DNA of 64,000 nucleotides from contig NZ_LT671418.1 in NCBI RefSeq assembly GCF_900130075.1, positions 2,976,001-3,040,000 of the forward strand, read 5' to 3'. Made by a program: the position numbers and the translations under genes. The notes beneath the pieces are model-generated. The model was not told the DNA's origin, made no database searches, and worked only from the letters and a program-made list of their open reading frames with translations. Source of the DNA: Herminiimonas arsenitoxidans. Its GTDB lineage: Bacteria; Pseudomonadota; Gammaproteobacteria; Burkholderiales; Burkholderiaceae_D. This document shows, in pieces, positions 8,689 to 17,274 of this stretch. Within the stretch, counting starts at the first letter, position 1; each line of letters opens with the position of its first letter.

Positions 8689-8751
8689 TCGCAGGCTCAA
8701 TTAGGTTGACCGCGACTTAACCAACTTAATAAAGTACTAAGGAACCTGCGA
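8689..8751 (+). promoter_or_regulatory. Structured metK leader that pairs with the start region (candidate RNA switch)
   Basis: Two nested inverted repeats are visible just before metK. The outer arm TCGCAGG (8689-8695) pairs perfectly with CCTGCGA (8745-8751), which includes the A of the start codon and lies right after the AAGGAA ribosome-binding site. The inner arm TTAGGTTG (8701-8708) pairs with CAACTTAA (8722-8729) with one G-U. A small hairpin CGCTAAAGCG stands just upstream. The fold would hide the start of a SAM synthetase gene, which invites a SAM-responsive or thermosensing role. I cannot match it to a known SAM riboswitch class. Confidence 0.5.
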
Positions 8752-9914
8752 TGGCTAATGATTTTCTGTTTACCTCCGAATCCGTCTCTGAAGGCCACCC
8801 AGACAAAGTGGCCGATCAAATCTCCGATGCGATCCTTGATGCGATCTTTCAACAAGATCCTAAAGCACGCGTAGCGGCAGAAACACTGTGCAACACCGGT
8901 TTAGTTGTTTTGGCGGGTGAAATTACCACCTTCGCCAACGTCGATTACATCGAAATCGCACGCCAAACCATCAAACGCATCGGTTACGACAATGCCGACT
9001 ACGGTATCGACTACAAGAGCTGCGCCGTGCTGGTCGCGTATGACAAGCAATCGCCTGACATCGCACAAGGTGTGGATGAAGGCGCTGGTATCGACCTCGA
9101 CCAAGGCGCTGGCGATCAAGGCTTGATGTTCGGTTACGCTTGCGATGAAACGCCAGAATTGATGCCGGCTGCGATTCACTACGCGCACCGTATCGTTGAA
9201 CGCCAATCGGAATTGCGCAAAGATGGTCGTCTGCCATGGCTGCGCCCGGATGCAAAATCACAAGTTACCTTGCGTTATGTCGATGGCCGTCCTGTTTCCA
9301 TTGACACCATTGTGCTCTCGACACAACACGCGCCAGAAATGCAACACAAGGAAATCGAAGAAGCCGTCATTGAAAGCATCATCAAGCCTGTCGTACCGGC
9401 TGAATGGTTGAAAGATACACGTTTCCTGGTCAATCCAACCGGTCGTTTCGTTATCGGTGGTCCGCAAGGCGATTGCGGTTTGACCGGTCGTAAAATCATC
9501 GTTGATACCTACGGCGGCGCAGCTCCGCACGGCGGCGGCGCATTCTCCGGCAAGGATCCTTCGAAAGTCGATCGTTCCGCAGCATACGCAGGTCGTTATG
9601 TAGCGAAAAACATCGTGGCAGCAGGTTTGGCTGAGCGCGCACAGATCCAGATTTCCTACGCAATTGGCGTGGCTAAACCGACTTCGGTTATGGTCACCAC
9701 CTTTGGCACAGGCAAAATCAGCGATGAAAAAATCGCTCAATTGGTACTGGAACACTTCGATCTGCGTCCAAAAGGTATCGTGCAAATGCTGGATCTGTTG
9801 CGTCCGATTTACCAAAAAACTGCAGCATACGGCCACTTTGGTCGTGAAGAGCCAGAGTTCACTTGGGAACGTACCGACAAGGCCGCAACTCTGCGTGCAG
9901 CAGCCGGTCTGTAA
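8751..9914 (+). CDS. metK: S-adenosylmethionine synthetase
   Basis: Makes SAM from methionine and ATP in the cytoplasm. The 387-residue protein has the family hallmarks: [13 protein letters not shown] at the N-terminus, the ATP-binding [12 protein letters not shown] and the P-loop-like [16 protein letters not shown]. It is followed by a strong terminator and so is transcribed alone, but it sits in a methyl-cycle neighbourhood with ahcY and metF. The start codon lies inside a candidate regulatory stem (8745-8751). Confidence 0.98.
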   Translation: MANDFLFTSESVSEGHPDKVADQISDAILDAIFQQDPKARVAAETLCNTGLVVLAGEITTFANVDYIEIARQTIKRIGYDNADYGIDYKSCAVLVAYDKQSPDIAQGVDEGAGIDLDQGAGDQGLMFGYACDETPELMPAAIHYAHRIVERQSELRKDGRLPWLRPDAKSQVTLRYVDGRPVSIDTIVLSTQHAPEMQHKEIEEAVIESIIKPVVPAEWLKDTRFLVNPTGRFVIGGPQGDCGLTGRKIIVDTYGGAAPHGGGAFSGKDPSKVDRSAAYAGRYVAKNIVAAGLAERAQIQISYAIGVAKPTSVMVTTFGTGKISDEKIAQLVLEHFDLRPKGIVQMLDLLRPIYQKTAAYGHFGREEPEFTWERTDKAATLRAAAGL

Positions 9915-9937
9915 TAATTAGTCTGTAGTGTTGTGCG

Positions 9938-9986
9938 ATGGTCGGATAAAATTCTGCAAAGAATTAATCCGACCATTTTGTTTTTT
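9938..9986 (+). terminator. Rho-independent terminator of metK
   Basis: ATGGTCGGAT (9938-9947) pairs perfectly with ATCCGACCAT (9967-9976), with an additional inner AATTC/GAATT stem, followed by a T-rich run to 9986. It occupies the region an early start of the next gene would need, which supports the later start at 9996. Confidence 0.9.
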
Positions 9987-9995
9987 GAGGCGTTG

Positions 9996-10934
9996 ATGCA
10001 TATCGCAAATCTTGTCAGGCAGCTCCTTATCCCGTTTGTCCTTGCGTTCGGGATAGCTTTGCCTGCCAGTGCGACTGCCACTTCGCCAGTTTCTACGCCA
10101 GTTCATCCAGCTGATTGGTGCAAGCGCTTGGTCGTACGTCTGCCTGGCGTGTCCAATGCGATGTGCCAGCAAAGCGAATTGTTGCCGACAGGAGTGAATT
10201 CGCTGCAAGGTTTTCCTTTGCTGGCGCGTCAGATTCCTGCTGTCAAAAAGGGTAAGCGTAGCCAGCCACCATTGCGTGTATTGCTGATGGGTGGCATACA
10301 CGGCGATGAATTGACTTCGGTTTCTGTTGTGTTCCGTTGGCTGCAATGGATGCCTACGGCCGCAGCGCAGCAATTTGAGTGGAGCGTGGTGCCTGTCGTT
10401 AATCCTGACGGTTTATTGGCGCCCAAAGCCAAGCGGGTCAACGCCAACGGCGTTGATTTGAATCGTAATTTCCCGACGCCGGGTTGGCAGCAGGATGCGC
10501 CGCGTTACTGGGCTGCGCGTACCAAAAAAGATCCGCGTCGCTTCCCTGGTTCTGCACCTTTGTCCGAGCCGGAAAGTCGCTGGGTACATGACGAAATGGT
10601 ACGTTTTCGTCCTGACGTGATTATTTCCGTGCATGCACCGTTCGGCGTATTGGATTTCGATGGCCCGGCACAGCCGCCGCGTCGTTTCGGCCGCCTGTTA
10701 TTGAATCGTGTCGGTGTTTATCCCGGCTCTTTGGGTAATTACAGCGGCATACACAAAAATGTTCCGGTAATTACCATCGAGTTGCCGAACGCACAAAAAA
10801 TGCCATCGGATGCTGAAGTGAAGCGTATCTGGCTGGATATGTTGCGCTGGATCACGGAAAACGTGGAATCTCAGTCTGAATCAGCCAAGCTGCATTCAGT
10901 TTCTCTACCTCCTACCGCGCCACTGAAGAAATAG
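9996..10934 (+). CDS. M14-family zinc carboxypeptidase, periplasmic (murein-peptide type)
   Basis: A 312-residue secreted metallopeptidase. The start at 9996 follows a GAGG ribosome-binding site and begins a signal peptide (basic NLVRQ, hydrophobic LLIPFVLAFGIALPASATA). Zinc-site motifs are MGGIHGDELTS (His and Glu), a downstream His in ISVHAP and the substrate-site NPDG and DLNRNFPT; a Glu in ITIELPNA fits the catalytic acid. M14 enzymes of this kind (MpaA and DUF2817/AstE-like relatives) trim peptides, often murein peptides. Neighbours metK and ahcY give no functional link, so the substrate is inferred only from the family. Confidence 0.8.
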   Translation: MHIANLVRQLLIPFVLAFGIALPASATATSPVSTPVHPADWCKRLVVRLPGVSNAMCQQSELLPTGVNSLQGFPLLARQIPAVKKGKRSQPPLRVLLMGGIHGDELTSVSVVFRWLQWMPTAAAQQFEWSVVPVVNPDGLLAPKAKRVNANGVDLNRNFPTPGWQQDAPRYWAARTKKDPRRFPGSAPLSEPESRWVHDEMVRFRPDVIISVHAPFGVLDFDGPAQPPRRFGRLLLNRVGVYPGSLGNYSGIHKNVPVITIELPNAQKMPSDAEVKRIWLDMLRWITENVESQSESAKLHSVSLPPTAPLKK

Positions 10935-10994
10935 TTTCCTTTCTGCATGGCTGTAGAAGGTGGTCGCAGGCGTTTTTTTCGATTAAAATGGCAC

Positions 10995-11070
10995 CCGCAT
11001 CAAGGAGCGTTGCGACAGATCGTTCGATCTGCCAGGCTTGATGCGGTCAGTACATGCAACTGCGCTCACG
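10995..11070 (+). promoter_or_regulatory. SAH riboswitch in the ahcY leader
   Basis: P1 is a perfect 10-bp helix, CCGCATCAAG (10995-11004) with CTTGATGCGG (11036-11045). P2 is CAGATC (11016-11021) with GATCTG (11026-11031). The conserved core GGAGCGTTGCGAC is present, and GAGCG (11005-11009) pairs with CGCTC (11063-11067), next to GTTGC with GCAAC (11056-11060), forming the diagnostic pseudoknot. This matches the known S-adenosylhomocysteine riboswitch, which turns on ahcY when SAH accumulates. It ends about 18 bases before the ribosome-binding site. Confidence 0.93.
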
Positions 11071-11100
11071 TTTCTTTTTTTCTAACGAAAGGAGGGCGTG

Positions 11101-12540
11101 ATGAACGCCGCAGTAATGACTTCCTCTACTAAATTTTCCGATTACGTAATCGCCGACTTGTCCCTGTCAGTTTGGGGTGACAAGGAAATTCGCATCGCCG
11201 AAACCGAAATGCCAGGCCTGATGGCCATCCGCGAAGAGTTCGCCGCAGCGCAGCCTTTGAAGGGCGCACGCATCACCGGTTCGATCCACATGACGATTCA
11301 AACCGCCGTGCTGATCCAGACACTCGAAGCTTTGGGCGCACAAGTGCGTTGGGCGTCGTGCAATATCTATTCGACACAAGATCACGCTGCTGCAGCGATC
11401 GCTGCTGCCGGCACACCAGTATTCGCGGTTAAAGGCGAAACACTGGACGACTACTGGGAATACACCCACCGCATCTTTGAATGGCCAAACGACGCTAAAG
11501 GCGCAGCGGTTTATTCGAACATGATTCTGGATGACGGCGGCGACGCAACCTTGTTGCTGCACCTCGGTACACGTGCTGAAAAAGATGCATCGGTATTGAA
11601 CAACCCAGGTTCCGAAGAAGAAATCTGCCTGTTCAATTCGATCAAGAAACATCTGGCAGTGGACGCGACCTGGTACTCGAAACGTTTGCCGCAAATCCTC
11701 GGCGTGACCGAAGAAACCACCACCGGCGTGCATCGTTTGTACCAAATGCACAAGGAAGGCAAACTGGCTTTCCCTGCGATCAACGTTAACGATTCCGTTA
11801 CCAAATCCAAGTTCGACAATCTGTACGGCTGCCGCGAATCGCTGGTTGACGGTATCAAGCGCGCAACCGACGTCATGATCGCCGGTAAAGTAGCAGTCAT
11901 CGCCGGTTACGGTGACGTCGGCAAAGGTTCGGCTCAAGCAATGCGTGCATTGTCGGCACAAGTCTGGGTGACTGAAATCGATCCTATCTGCGCACTGCAG
12001 GCTGCGATGGAAGGTTATCGCGTTGTGACGATGGAATACGCTGCTGAACACGGCGACATCTTCGTTACCTGTACCGGTAACTACCACGTCATCACGCATG
12101 ACCACATGGCCAAGATGAAAGACCAGGCGATTGTCTGCAACATCGGTCACTTCGACAATGAAATCGAAGTTGCTGCGTTGAAGCAATACACATGGGAAAA
12201 CATCAAGCCGCAAGTCGATCACATCATCTTCCCTGACGGCAAGCGCATCATCTTGCTGGCAGAAGGTCGTCTGGTTAACCTCGGTTGCGGTACTGGTCAT
12301 CCGTCGTACGTGATGAGCTCGTCGTTTGCGAATCAAACGATCGCACAGATCGAGTTGTACGCGAACACGAAAAACTACCCAGTCGGCGTCTACACGTTGC
12401 CTAAGCATCTGGATGAAAAAGTCGCGCGTCTGCAATTGAAGAAACTCAATTCACAGTTGACGACTCTGACTGACGAGCAAGCCAATTACATTGGCGTGCA
12501 GAAAACTGGTCCTTACAAGCCAGAGCACTATCGTTACTAA
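11101..12540 (+). CDS. ahcY: S-adenosylhomocysteine hydrolase
   Basis: Splits SAH into adenosine and homocysteine, relieving product inhibition of methyltransferases. The 479-residue enzyme contains the NAD-binding loop [13 protein letters not shown], the segment [11 protein letters not shown] and the C-terminal [12 protein letters not shown] typical of the family. I start at the ATG at 11101, six bases after GGAGG; a GTG directly before it (11098) is too close to the ribosome-binding site. Expression should be controlled by the SAH riboswitch just upstream. Downstream are a small membrane protein and metF, in line with one methyl-cycle operon. Confidence 0.98.
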   Translation: MNAAVMTSSTKFSDYVIADLSLSVWGDKEIRIAETEMPGLMAIREEFAAAQPLKGARITGSIHMTIQTAVLIQTLEALGAQVRWASCNIYSTQDHAAAAIAAAGTPVFAVKGETLDDYWEYTHRIFEWPNDAKGAAVYSNMILDDGGDATLLLHLGTRAEKDASVLNNPGSEEEICLFNSIKKHLAVDATWYSKRLPQILGVTEETTTGVHRLYQMHKEGKLAFPAINVNDSVTKSKFDNLYGCRESLVDGIKRATDVMIAGKVAVIAGYGDVGKGSAQAMRALSAQVWVTEIDPICALQAAMEGYRVVTMEYAAEHGDIFVTCTGNYHVITHDHMAKMKDQAIVCNIGHFDNEIEVAALKQYTWENIKPQVDHIIFPDGKRIILLAEGRLVNLGCGTGHPSYVMSSSFANQTIAQIELYANTKNYPVGVYTLPKHLDEKVARLQLKKLNSQLTTLTDEQANYIGVQKTGPYKPEHYRY

Positions 12541-12584
12541 GCAGTTGCAATAGACGTCGCTAAACAAGCAGTCGTTTTGCCAGA

Positions 12585-12615
12585 GCCGCTCCGTTTTTGA
12601 TAAAAATGGAGCGGC
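12585..12615 (+). other. Intercistronic hairpin between ahcY and the holin-like gene
   Basis: GCCGCTCC (12585-12592) pairs with GGAGCGGC (12608-12615), extended by TTTTT/AAAAA inside. No T-run follows, so it is more likely an RNA-stability or processing element, or a leaky terminator, than a full stop. Confidence 0.6.
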
Positions 12616-12653
12616 GATTTCCTGAAGTTCAATTTTGAAAACGGAGAAATCGT

Positions 12654-12998
12654 ATGCGTTTAATCCTCATCTGGGCAATCAATGCAGCGGCGCTGTTTGC
12701 GCTTCCTTTCTTAATGTCGTCGATCAAGGTCGACAGTGTTGGTGCGGCGATACTCGCGGCGCTGGTGCTGGGCTTGGTGAACACCTTGATACGTCCTCTA
12801 CTCGTATTACTGACTTTGCCTGTCACCTTGCTGACGTTGGGCTTGTTCATCTTCGTCATCAACGGATTGATGTTCTGGGCGGTGTCTGAGTTGGTGGGCG
12901 GCTTCCATGTTGCCGGCTTCTGGGCAGCGGTTGGCGGTGCGATTTTGTACAGCATTATTTCGTGGATACTGTCCGCGCTTTTACTACAAGAAAAATGA
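12654..12998 (+). CDS. Holin-like membrane protein (PF04020-type, phage holin superfamily IV)
   Basis: A 114-residue protein made almost entirely of four hydrophobic segments (about residues 2-20, 26-48, 52-78, 84-108). The middle motif NTLIRPLLVLLTLPVTLLTLGLFIFVINGL (given here only in description: NTLIRP followed by a long hydrophobic helix ending VING) is the family signature. Despite the family name these are bacterial chromosomal proteins with no proven lysis role. It lies between ahcY and metF and its stop overlaps the metF start as ATGA, so it is co-translated with a folate enzyme; the reason is unknown. Confidence 0.85.
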   Translation: MRLILIWAINAAALFALPFLMSSIKVDSVGAAILAALVLGLVNTLIRPLLVLLTLPVTLLTLGLFIFVINGLMFWAVSELVGGFHVAGFWAAVGGAILYSIISWILSALLLQEK

Positions 12999-13846
12999 AA
13001 CAACAGAATTTCAGCATAGAGTTCTTCCCGCCGAAGACACCGGCTGGTGTGGAAAAACTGCGGGTCACCTGCGCCAAGCTGGCCGAGTTGAATCCGAAAT
13101 ATTTCTCGGTCACCTTTGGTGCCGGTGGTTCGACGCAGCAAGGCACACTGGAAACGGTGCTGGAAATCCGCCGTGCCGGTCACGACGCTGCGCCGCATTT
13201 ATCCTGCCTCGGCAGCTCGCGTGAAAACCTGCGCGCGATCCTGGCAGAGTTCAAATCGCATGGCATCAAGCGCATTGTCGCCTTGCGCGGCGATTTGCCT
13301 AGCGGCTATGGCGCTATGGATATGTCGTCCAGCGAGTTCCATCATGCGAACGAACTGGTTGAATTCATCCGTGCCGAAACCGGCGACTGGTTCCATATCG
13401 AAGTCGCGGCTTATCCAGAGATGCATCCGCAAGCGAAGTCGCCACAGGATGACATCGCCAGCTTTGTACGCAAGGCAAAGGCCGGTGCCGACTCAGCGAT
13501 TACGCAGTATTTCTACAATGCGGATGCCTATTTCCGTTTCGTCGATGATGTACGCAAGGCAGGTACGGATATACCGGTTACTGCAGGCATCATGCCTATC
13601 ACCAATTATTCGCAGTTGATGCGCTTCTCGGACATGTGTGGCGCGGAGATTCCGCGTTGGGTGCGTCTCAAGTTGGCCAGCTTTGGCGATGATAGTGATT
13701 CGATACGTGCATTCGGCCTGGATGTCGTGACCGATTTGTGTGAGCGTTTGCTGGCAGGTGGTGCGCCGGGCTTGCATTTCTACACATTGAATCAAGCGGC
13801 GGCAACGCACGCGATCTGGTCGCGCTTGAATCTATCGCAAAAGTAA
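12995..13846 (+). CDS. metF: Methylenetetrahydrofolate reductase
   Basis: Reduces 5,10-methylene-THF to 5-methyl-THF, the methyl donor for methionine synthesis, using FAD and NADH. The 283-residue length is normal. Motifs include SIEFFPPKT at the N-terminus, FSVTFGAGGS, RGDLPSGYG and ITQYFYNADAY. The start ATG at 12995 overlaps the stop of the holin-like gene; an in-frame ATG at 12962 lies inside that gene and is rejected. A terminator follows. With ahcY upstream it forms part of the methyl cycle. Confidence 0.97.
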   Translation: MKQQNFSIEFFPPKTPAGVEKLRVTCAKLAELNPKYFSVTFGAGGSTQQGTLETVLEIRRAGHDAAPHLSCLGSSRENLRAILAEFKSHGIKRIVALRGDLPSGYGAMDMSSSEFHHANELVEFIRAETGDWFHIEVAAYPEMHPQAKSPQDDIASFVRKAKAGADSAITQYFYNADAYFRFVDDVRKAGTDIPVTAGIMPITNYSQLMRFSDMCGAEIPRWVRLKLASFGDDSDSIRAFGLDVVTDLCERLLAGGAPGLHFYTLNQAAATHAIWSRLNLSQK

Positions 13847-13882
13847 GCTGCAAGATTTGGAAGTATGTTTGGAGTACAAAAC

Positions 13883-13920
13883 GATGCCCTGTACCGGTTC
13901 ACGGTCACGGCATCATTTTT
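13883..13920. terminator. Bidirectional terminator between metF and the 5-formyl-THF cyclo-ligase gene
   Basis: GATGCC (13883-13888) pairs with GGCATC (13909-13914), with an inner ACCG/CGGT stem and T-run at 13916-13920. An A-run on the other side lets it serve the converging gene as well. Confidence 0.75.
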
Positions 13921-13923
13921 ATT

Positions 13924-14520
13924 TCAGGGCTGGAAAGTACCTTCTTCCGTGATCACCATATCCAGCGCAATGTCATACACCTCATTGGCAAAATCGACTT
14001 CTCCAAACGCATAAGCGACGCCTAGCGTACGCGGTCTGGGTTGCTGCGCCAGGGTCCTATCGTAAAAACCGCCGCCGTAACCGAGGCGAAAGCATTCAGC
14101 ATTAAAACCCAAGCAGGGGATCAGCAAGGCTTGCGGCTGTACAAGCGCATTCTCCGCGACGGGCACGCTGGTGCCGAATCTATCCTTGTGCAAGGCCTCG
14201 CCCGGTGTCCATTGCACGAACTGCAGGGGCGTCGTGTCACCGACGATTATGGGCAATGCCAATTGCACACCTTGCTCACTTAAGCTGGCATACGCCTGAT
14301 GCAAATCTGGTTCGCCGCGCATAGGCCAATACACGCCCAGCGTGGCTGGCTGCTCGGTGCGCCACCATTGCAGGATTTTGGTGCCTATGCGGCGATCAAA
14401 AAGCTGGCGTTGATCAGGAGCAAGGGCAGTGCGTGCTGCGAGTAGTGTGCGGCGTAGTTCTAGCTTATTTTGCATGGGTACGGGAATGGCATCGCGTGCT
14501 ATTCTAGGTGGCATAGCCAT
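13924..14520 (-). CDS. 5-formyltetrahydrofolate cyclo-ligase
   Basis: Converts 5-formyl-THF with ATP to 5,10-methenyl-THF, recycling a folate storage form. The protein has the family motifs YWPMRGEPDL and, near the end, GFNAECFRLGYGGGFYDR, which forms the nucleotide and folate site. Length is 198 residues from the first ATG; the ATG at 14475 (MQNKLELRR) would give 183 and is closer to most family members, so the true start is uncertain. It converges on metF, another one-carbon gene. The 6S RNA gene often found next to this gene in other bacteria is not present in the short upstream gap. Confidence 0.93.
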   Translation of the reverse strand: MAMPPRIARDAIPVPMQNKLELRRTLLAARTALAPDQRQLFDRRIGTKILQWWRTEQPATLGVYWPMRGEPDLHQAYASLSEQGVQLALPIIVGDTTPLQFVQWTPGEALHKDRFGTSVPVAENALVQPQALLIPCLGFNAECFRLGYGGGFYDRTLAQQPRPRTLGVAYAFGEVDFANEVYDIALDMVITEEGTFQP

Positions 14521-14558
14521 CCAGTATAAGCAGGATAAAAAGAGGGGTCACGAAATTC

Positions 14559-16508
14559 ATGTTTTCGAATAAATTATTGGCGCGAGTCATGTTGCTCGCC
14601 GCATCTACATTGTTTCTGCTGCCGGCAGCGCATGCACAAAAACGCCCGGCCGGTTTCGCCAGCGATGACGATGCCTTCTTGGCATTGCGTGATGCATCCC
14701 GTCGTAACGATGCTGCGCGCGCGAGTGATATCGCCTCCAGACTGGGCAGCTATCCGATTCCTTCCTATGTCGATTACTACCAGCTGAAGCCGCGCATCAA
14801 GGATGCCTCCGCTACCGAGATACAAGCCTTTTTGACACGCTATAACGGCAGTGCAATTGCCGACCGCTTGCGCAACGATTGGTTGTTGGAGCTCGGCAAG
14901 CGGCGCGATTGGGTGACTTTCGACGAGCAGTATCCACAGTTTGAATTGAATGACGACACACAACTGAAGTGTTATGCCCTGATGTCGAAGGCCTTGAAAG
15001 GCGTGAATGTTGCCGCCGATGCACGTGCATTGTTGACGGTGCCTAAGAATTACGGCGAAGGTTGTATAGCCCTGATTGGTACCTTGATGGACAACGGTCA
15101 GTTCAACGAAGATGATTTGTGGGCGCAAGTGCGCTTGGCAGCAGAAACCGGCTCGACCGACTTCGTACGTCGTTTGGTGCCGTTTACCGGTATCGATGAT
15201 GGCTCTTTGATTACGGCGATGGAAAAACCGGCATTGATTACTTCGCGCGGCGTGGGTTTTCGCCGGGTGAGGCATGAAGTGTTCATCGTCGCTTTGGGGC
15301 GTATTGCAAAAAACAATCCGGCACAGGCTGCCGATATCCTGTCCAGTAATACATTGCTGCTGAACAAAAAGCAGGAAGGATTGGGTTGGGGGCAGATCGC
15401 TTTGCAGGCATCGATGAAGTTGATGCCTGAGGCCGCTGATTATTGGCGCAAGGCTGGCAATGCGCCGCTATCGCCGGAAGCACATCAGTGGAAGATACGT
15501 GCCGCTCTGCGCGCTGGCGACTGGAAGCTGGTCAAGCAAGGCATAGAAGCGATGCCACCAGCTTTGCGTGATGACTCAAGTTGGACTTACTGGTTGGCGC
15601 GTGCCTTGCGTGAAGAAGGCAAGAAAGATGAAGCCAACGCATTGATGCAATCGATTGCATCGCAAACCAATTTCTACGGGCAGTTGGCGTTGGAAGAGCT
15701 GGGCCAGAAAATCACGATCCCACCACGCGCTGCTCCTGTGACGGAAGAAGAAGTTGCGCCTATGGCAGCCAATGCCGGATTCCGCCGCGCTTTCAAATTC
15801 TTCGATCTGGGTTTGCGCTTCGAAGGTTACCGCGAATGGAATTGGGAGCTACGCAGAATGAACGAGCGTCAGCATCTGGCAGCTGCCGAGTTTGCGCGTC
15901 GTAGTGAAGTGCTGGATCGCATGGTGAATACCTCTGATCGTACCAAGATAGAAGTCGATTTCACACAACGTTTCCCTGCACCTTATCGCGAGATCATGCG
16001 CACGGCGACGCAAAAAGTGGGCTTGGAAATGGCTTGGGTGTACGGTCTGATTCGCCAGGAATCGCGCTTCGTCATGGATGCACGTTCGCATGTTGGTGCC
16101 TCCGGCTTGATGCAATTGATGCCAGCCACTGCACGTCACGTCGCGAAGAAAATCGGCATGACTGATTTCGCACATAGTCAGGTGAATGAGATTGAGACCA
16201 ATATCATGTTGGGTACCAGTTACTTGAGCATGGTGTTGAACGATCTGGATGGCTCGCAAACAATGGCGACGGCTGCGTACAACGCTGGCCCTGGTCGTCC
16301 GCGTGCATGGCGCTCAACCTTGACACGTCCGGTGGAAGGCGCGATTTTTGCAGAGTCGATTCCATTCTCGGAAACGCGTGATTACGTGAAGAAAGTATTG
16401 TCTAACGCGACTTACTATGCGGCGATGTTCGAGAACAAGCCGCAATCGTTGAAAGAGCGTTTGGGCAGTGTTGCTCCGAAGTCGTTTGTCGCTAGCGATT
16501 TGCCATAA
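14559..16508 (+). CDS. slt: Soluble lytic murein transglycosylase
   Basis: A 649-residue periplasmic enzyme that cleaves the MurNAc-GlcNAc bond of peptidoglycan to form 1,6-anhydro ends. A signal peptide is clear (residues 1-26, ending AAHA). A long helical superhelix (about 30-460) precedes the C-terminal SLT domain, where catalytic Glu501 sits in LIRQESRF, followed by GASGLMQLMPATA and AYNAGPGRP. Domain order and length match Slt70. It starts a plus-strand run with a GST and cca but spacing suggests loose linkage only. Confidence 0.95.
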   Translation: MFSNKLLARVMLLAASTLFLLPAAHAQKRPAGFASDDDAFLALRDASRRNDAARASDIASRLGSYPIPSYVDYYQLKPRIKDASATEIQAFLTRYNGSAIADRLRNDWLLELGKRRDWVTFDEQYPQFELNDDTQLKCYALMSKALKGVNVAADARALLTVPKNYGEGCIALIGTLMDNGQFNEDDLWAQVRLAAETGSTDFVRRLVPFTGIDDGSLITAMEKPALITSRGVGFRRVRHEVFIVALGRIAKNNPAQAADILSSNTLLLNKKQEGLGWGQIALQASMKLMPEAADYWRKAGNAPLSPEAHQWKIRAALRAGDWKLVKQGIEAMPPALRDDSSWTYWLARALREEGKKDEANALMQSIASQTNFYGQLALEELGQKITIPPRAAPVTEEEVAPMAANAGFRRAFKFFDLGLRFEGYREWNWELRRMNERQHLAAAEFARRSEVLDRMVNTSDRTKIEVDFTQRFPAPYREIMRTATQKVGLEMAWVYGLIRQESRFVMDARSHVGASGLMQLMPATARHVAKKIGMTDFAHSQVNEIETNIMLGTSYLSMVLNDLDGSQTMATAAYNAGPGRPRAWRSTLTRPVEGAIFAESIPFSETRDYVKKVLSNATYYAAMFENKPQSLKERLGSVAPKSFVASDLP

Positions 16509-16548
16509 ACTGGTTTTGCCGTACTAGTAATGTTCCTTTTCGAAATTT

Positions 16549-17262
16549 ATGCAAACAACAGAACTTGATCCTGCGTTATCGCAAACACTCAGTAACGCTG
16601 AAAAAGGCGGCTTGAAACTGGTGATCGCCAATAAAAATTATTCGTCCTGGTCCATGCGGCCATGGGTGGCGATGACGGCGTTCAATATTCCGTTTCAGGA
16701 AATTTCCTTGTTGCTGGATCGTTCCGATACGACTGCGCAAATTGCGCATTACTCATCGGCTGGCCGTGTGCCGATACTGATTGCGGGCGATACGACGATT
16801 TGGGATTCGCTGGCGATTTGCGAATATCTGGCCGAGCAATTTCCGGAAAAGAAAATGTGGCCGGAAGATGTTGCTGCACGCGCGTTGGCACGTTCGATTT
16901 GTGCGGAGATGCATTCCGGCTTCACCGGTGTGCGCTCTGCCATGTGGATGAATATCCGTGCAAAATTTCCCGGCAAAGGTCGCACGATAGAAGCGCAAGC
17001 GGATATCGGTCGCATCAGCGAGATCTGGGAAAACTGTCTTGCACTATCCGGCCCTAGCCAATTCCTGTTTGGCGAATTCTCGATTGCCGATGCTTATTTC
17101 GCACCGGTCGTGATGCGCTTCCGTACGTATGATGTGGTGTTGGCACCGGCGTTGGACGCGTATGTAGAACGTGTTGCTGCGCATCCTGCTGTTGCACAAT
17201 GGATTAACGGTGCATTGGCAGAAGTTGATCACATCGATAAATACGATATCTATCCAGACTGA
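16549..17262 (+). CDS. Glutathione S-transferase family protein
   Basis: A 237-residue cytosolic GST-like protein. After a 20-residue leader, the thioredoxin-like domain begins LVIANKNYSSWSMRPWVAM, with the SSWS segment where the catalytic Ser of this class lies, and the glutathione-site motif IWDSLAICEYL. The helical C-terminal domain follows (from about residue 110). Members of this group are often of unknown substrate. It lies 40 bp after slt and 12 bp before cca. Confidence 0.88.
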   Translation: MQTTELDPALSQTLSNAEKGGLKLVIANKNYSSWSMRPWVAMTAFNIPFQEISLLLDRSDTTAQIAHYSSAGRVPILIAGDTTIWDSLAICEYLAEQFPEKKMWPEDVAARALARSICAEMHSGFTGVRSAMWMNIRAKFPGKGRTIEAQADIGRISEIWENCLALSGPSQFLFGEFSIADAYFAPVVMRFRTYDVVLAPALDAYVERVAAHPAVAQWINGALAEVDHIDKYDIYPD

Positions 17263-17274
17263 ATTCGATTGGAC

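Noticed and set aside
11167-12435. A 422-codon minus-strand frame opposite ahcY
   Set aside because: Shadow of ahcY; no family motif, no ribosome-binding site.
12654-12998. Holin gene as sign of a prophage
   Set aside because: No other phage gene is present and the family is widespread in bacterial chromosomes; it is embedded in a methyl-cycle operon.
14476-14558. 6S RNA gene next to the 5-formyl-THF cyclo-ligase gene
   Set aside because: The gap to slt is below 100 bases, too short for 6S RNA, and no long bulged hairpin is there.
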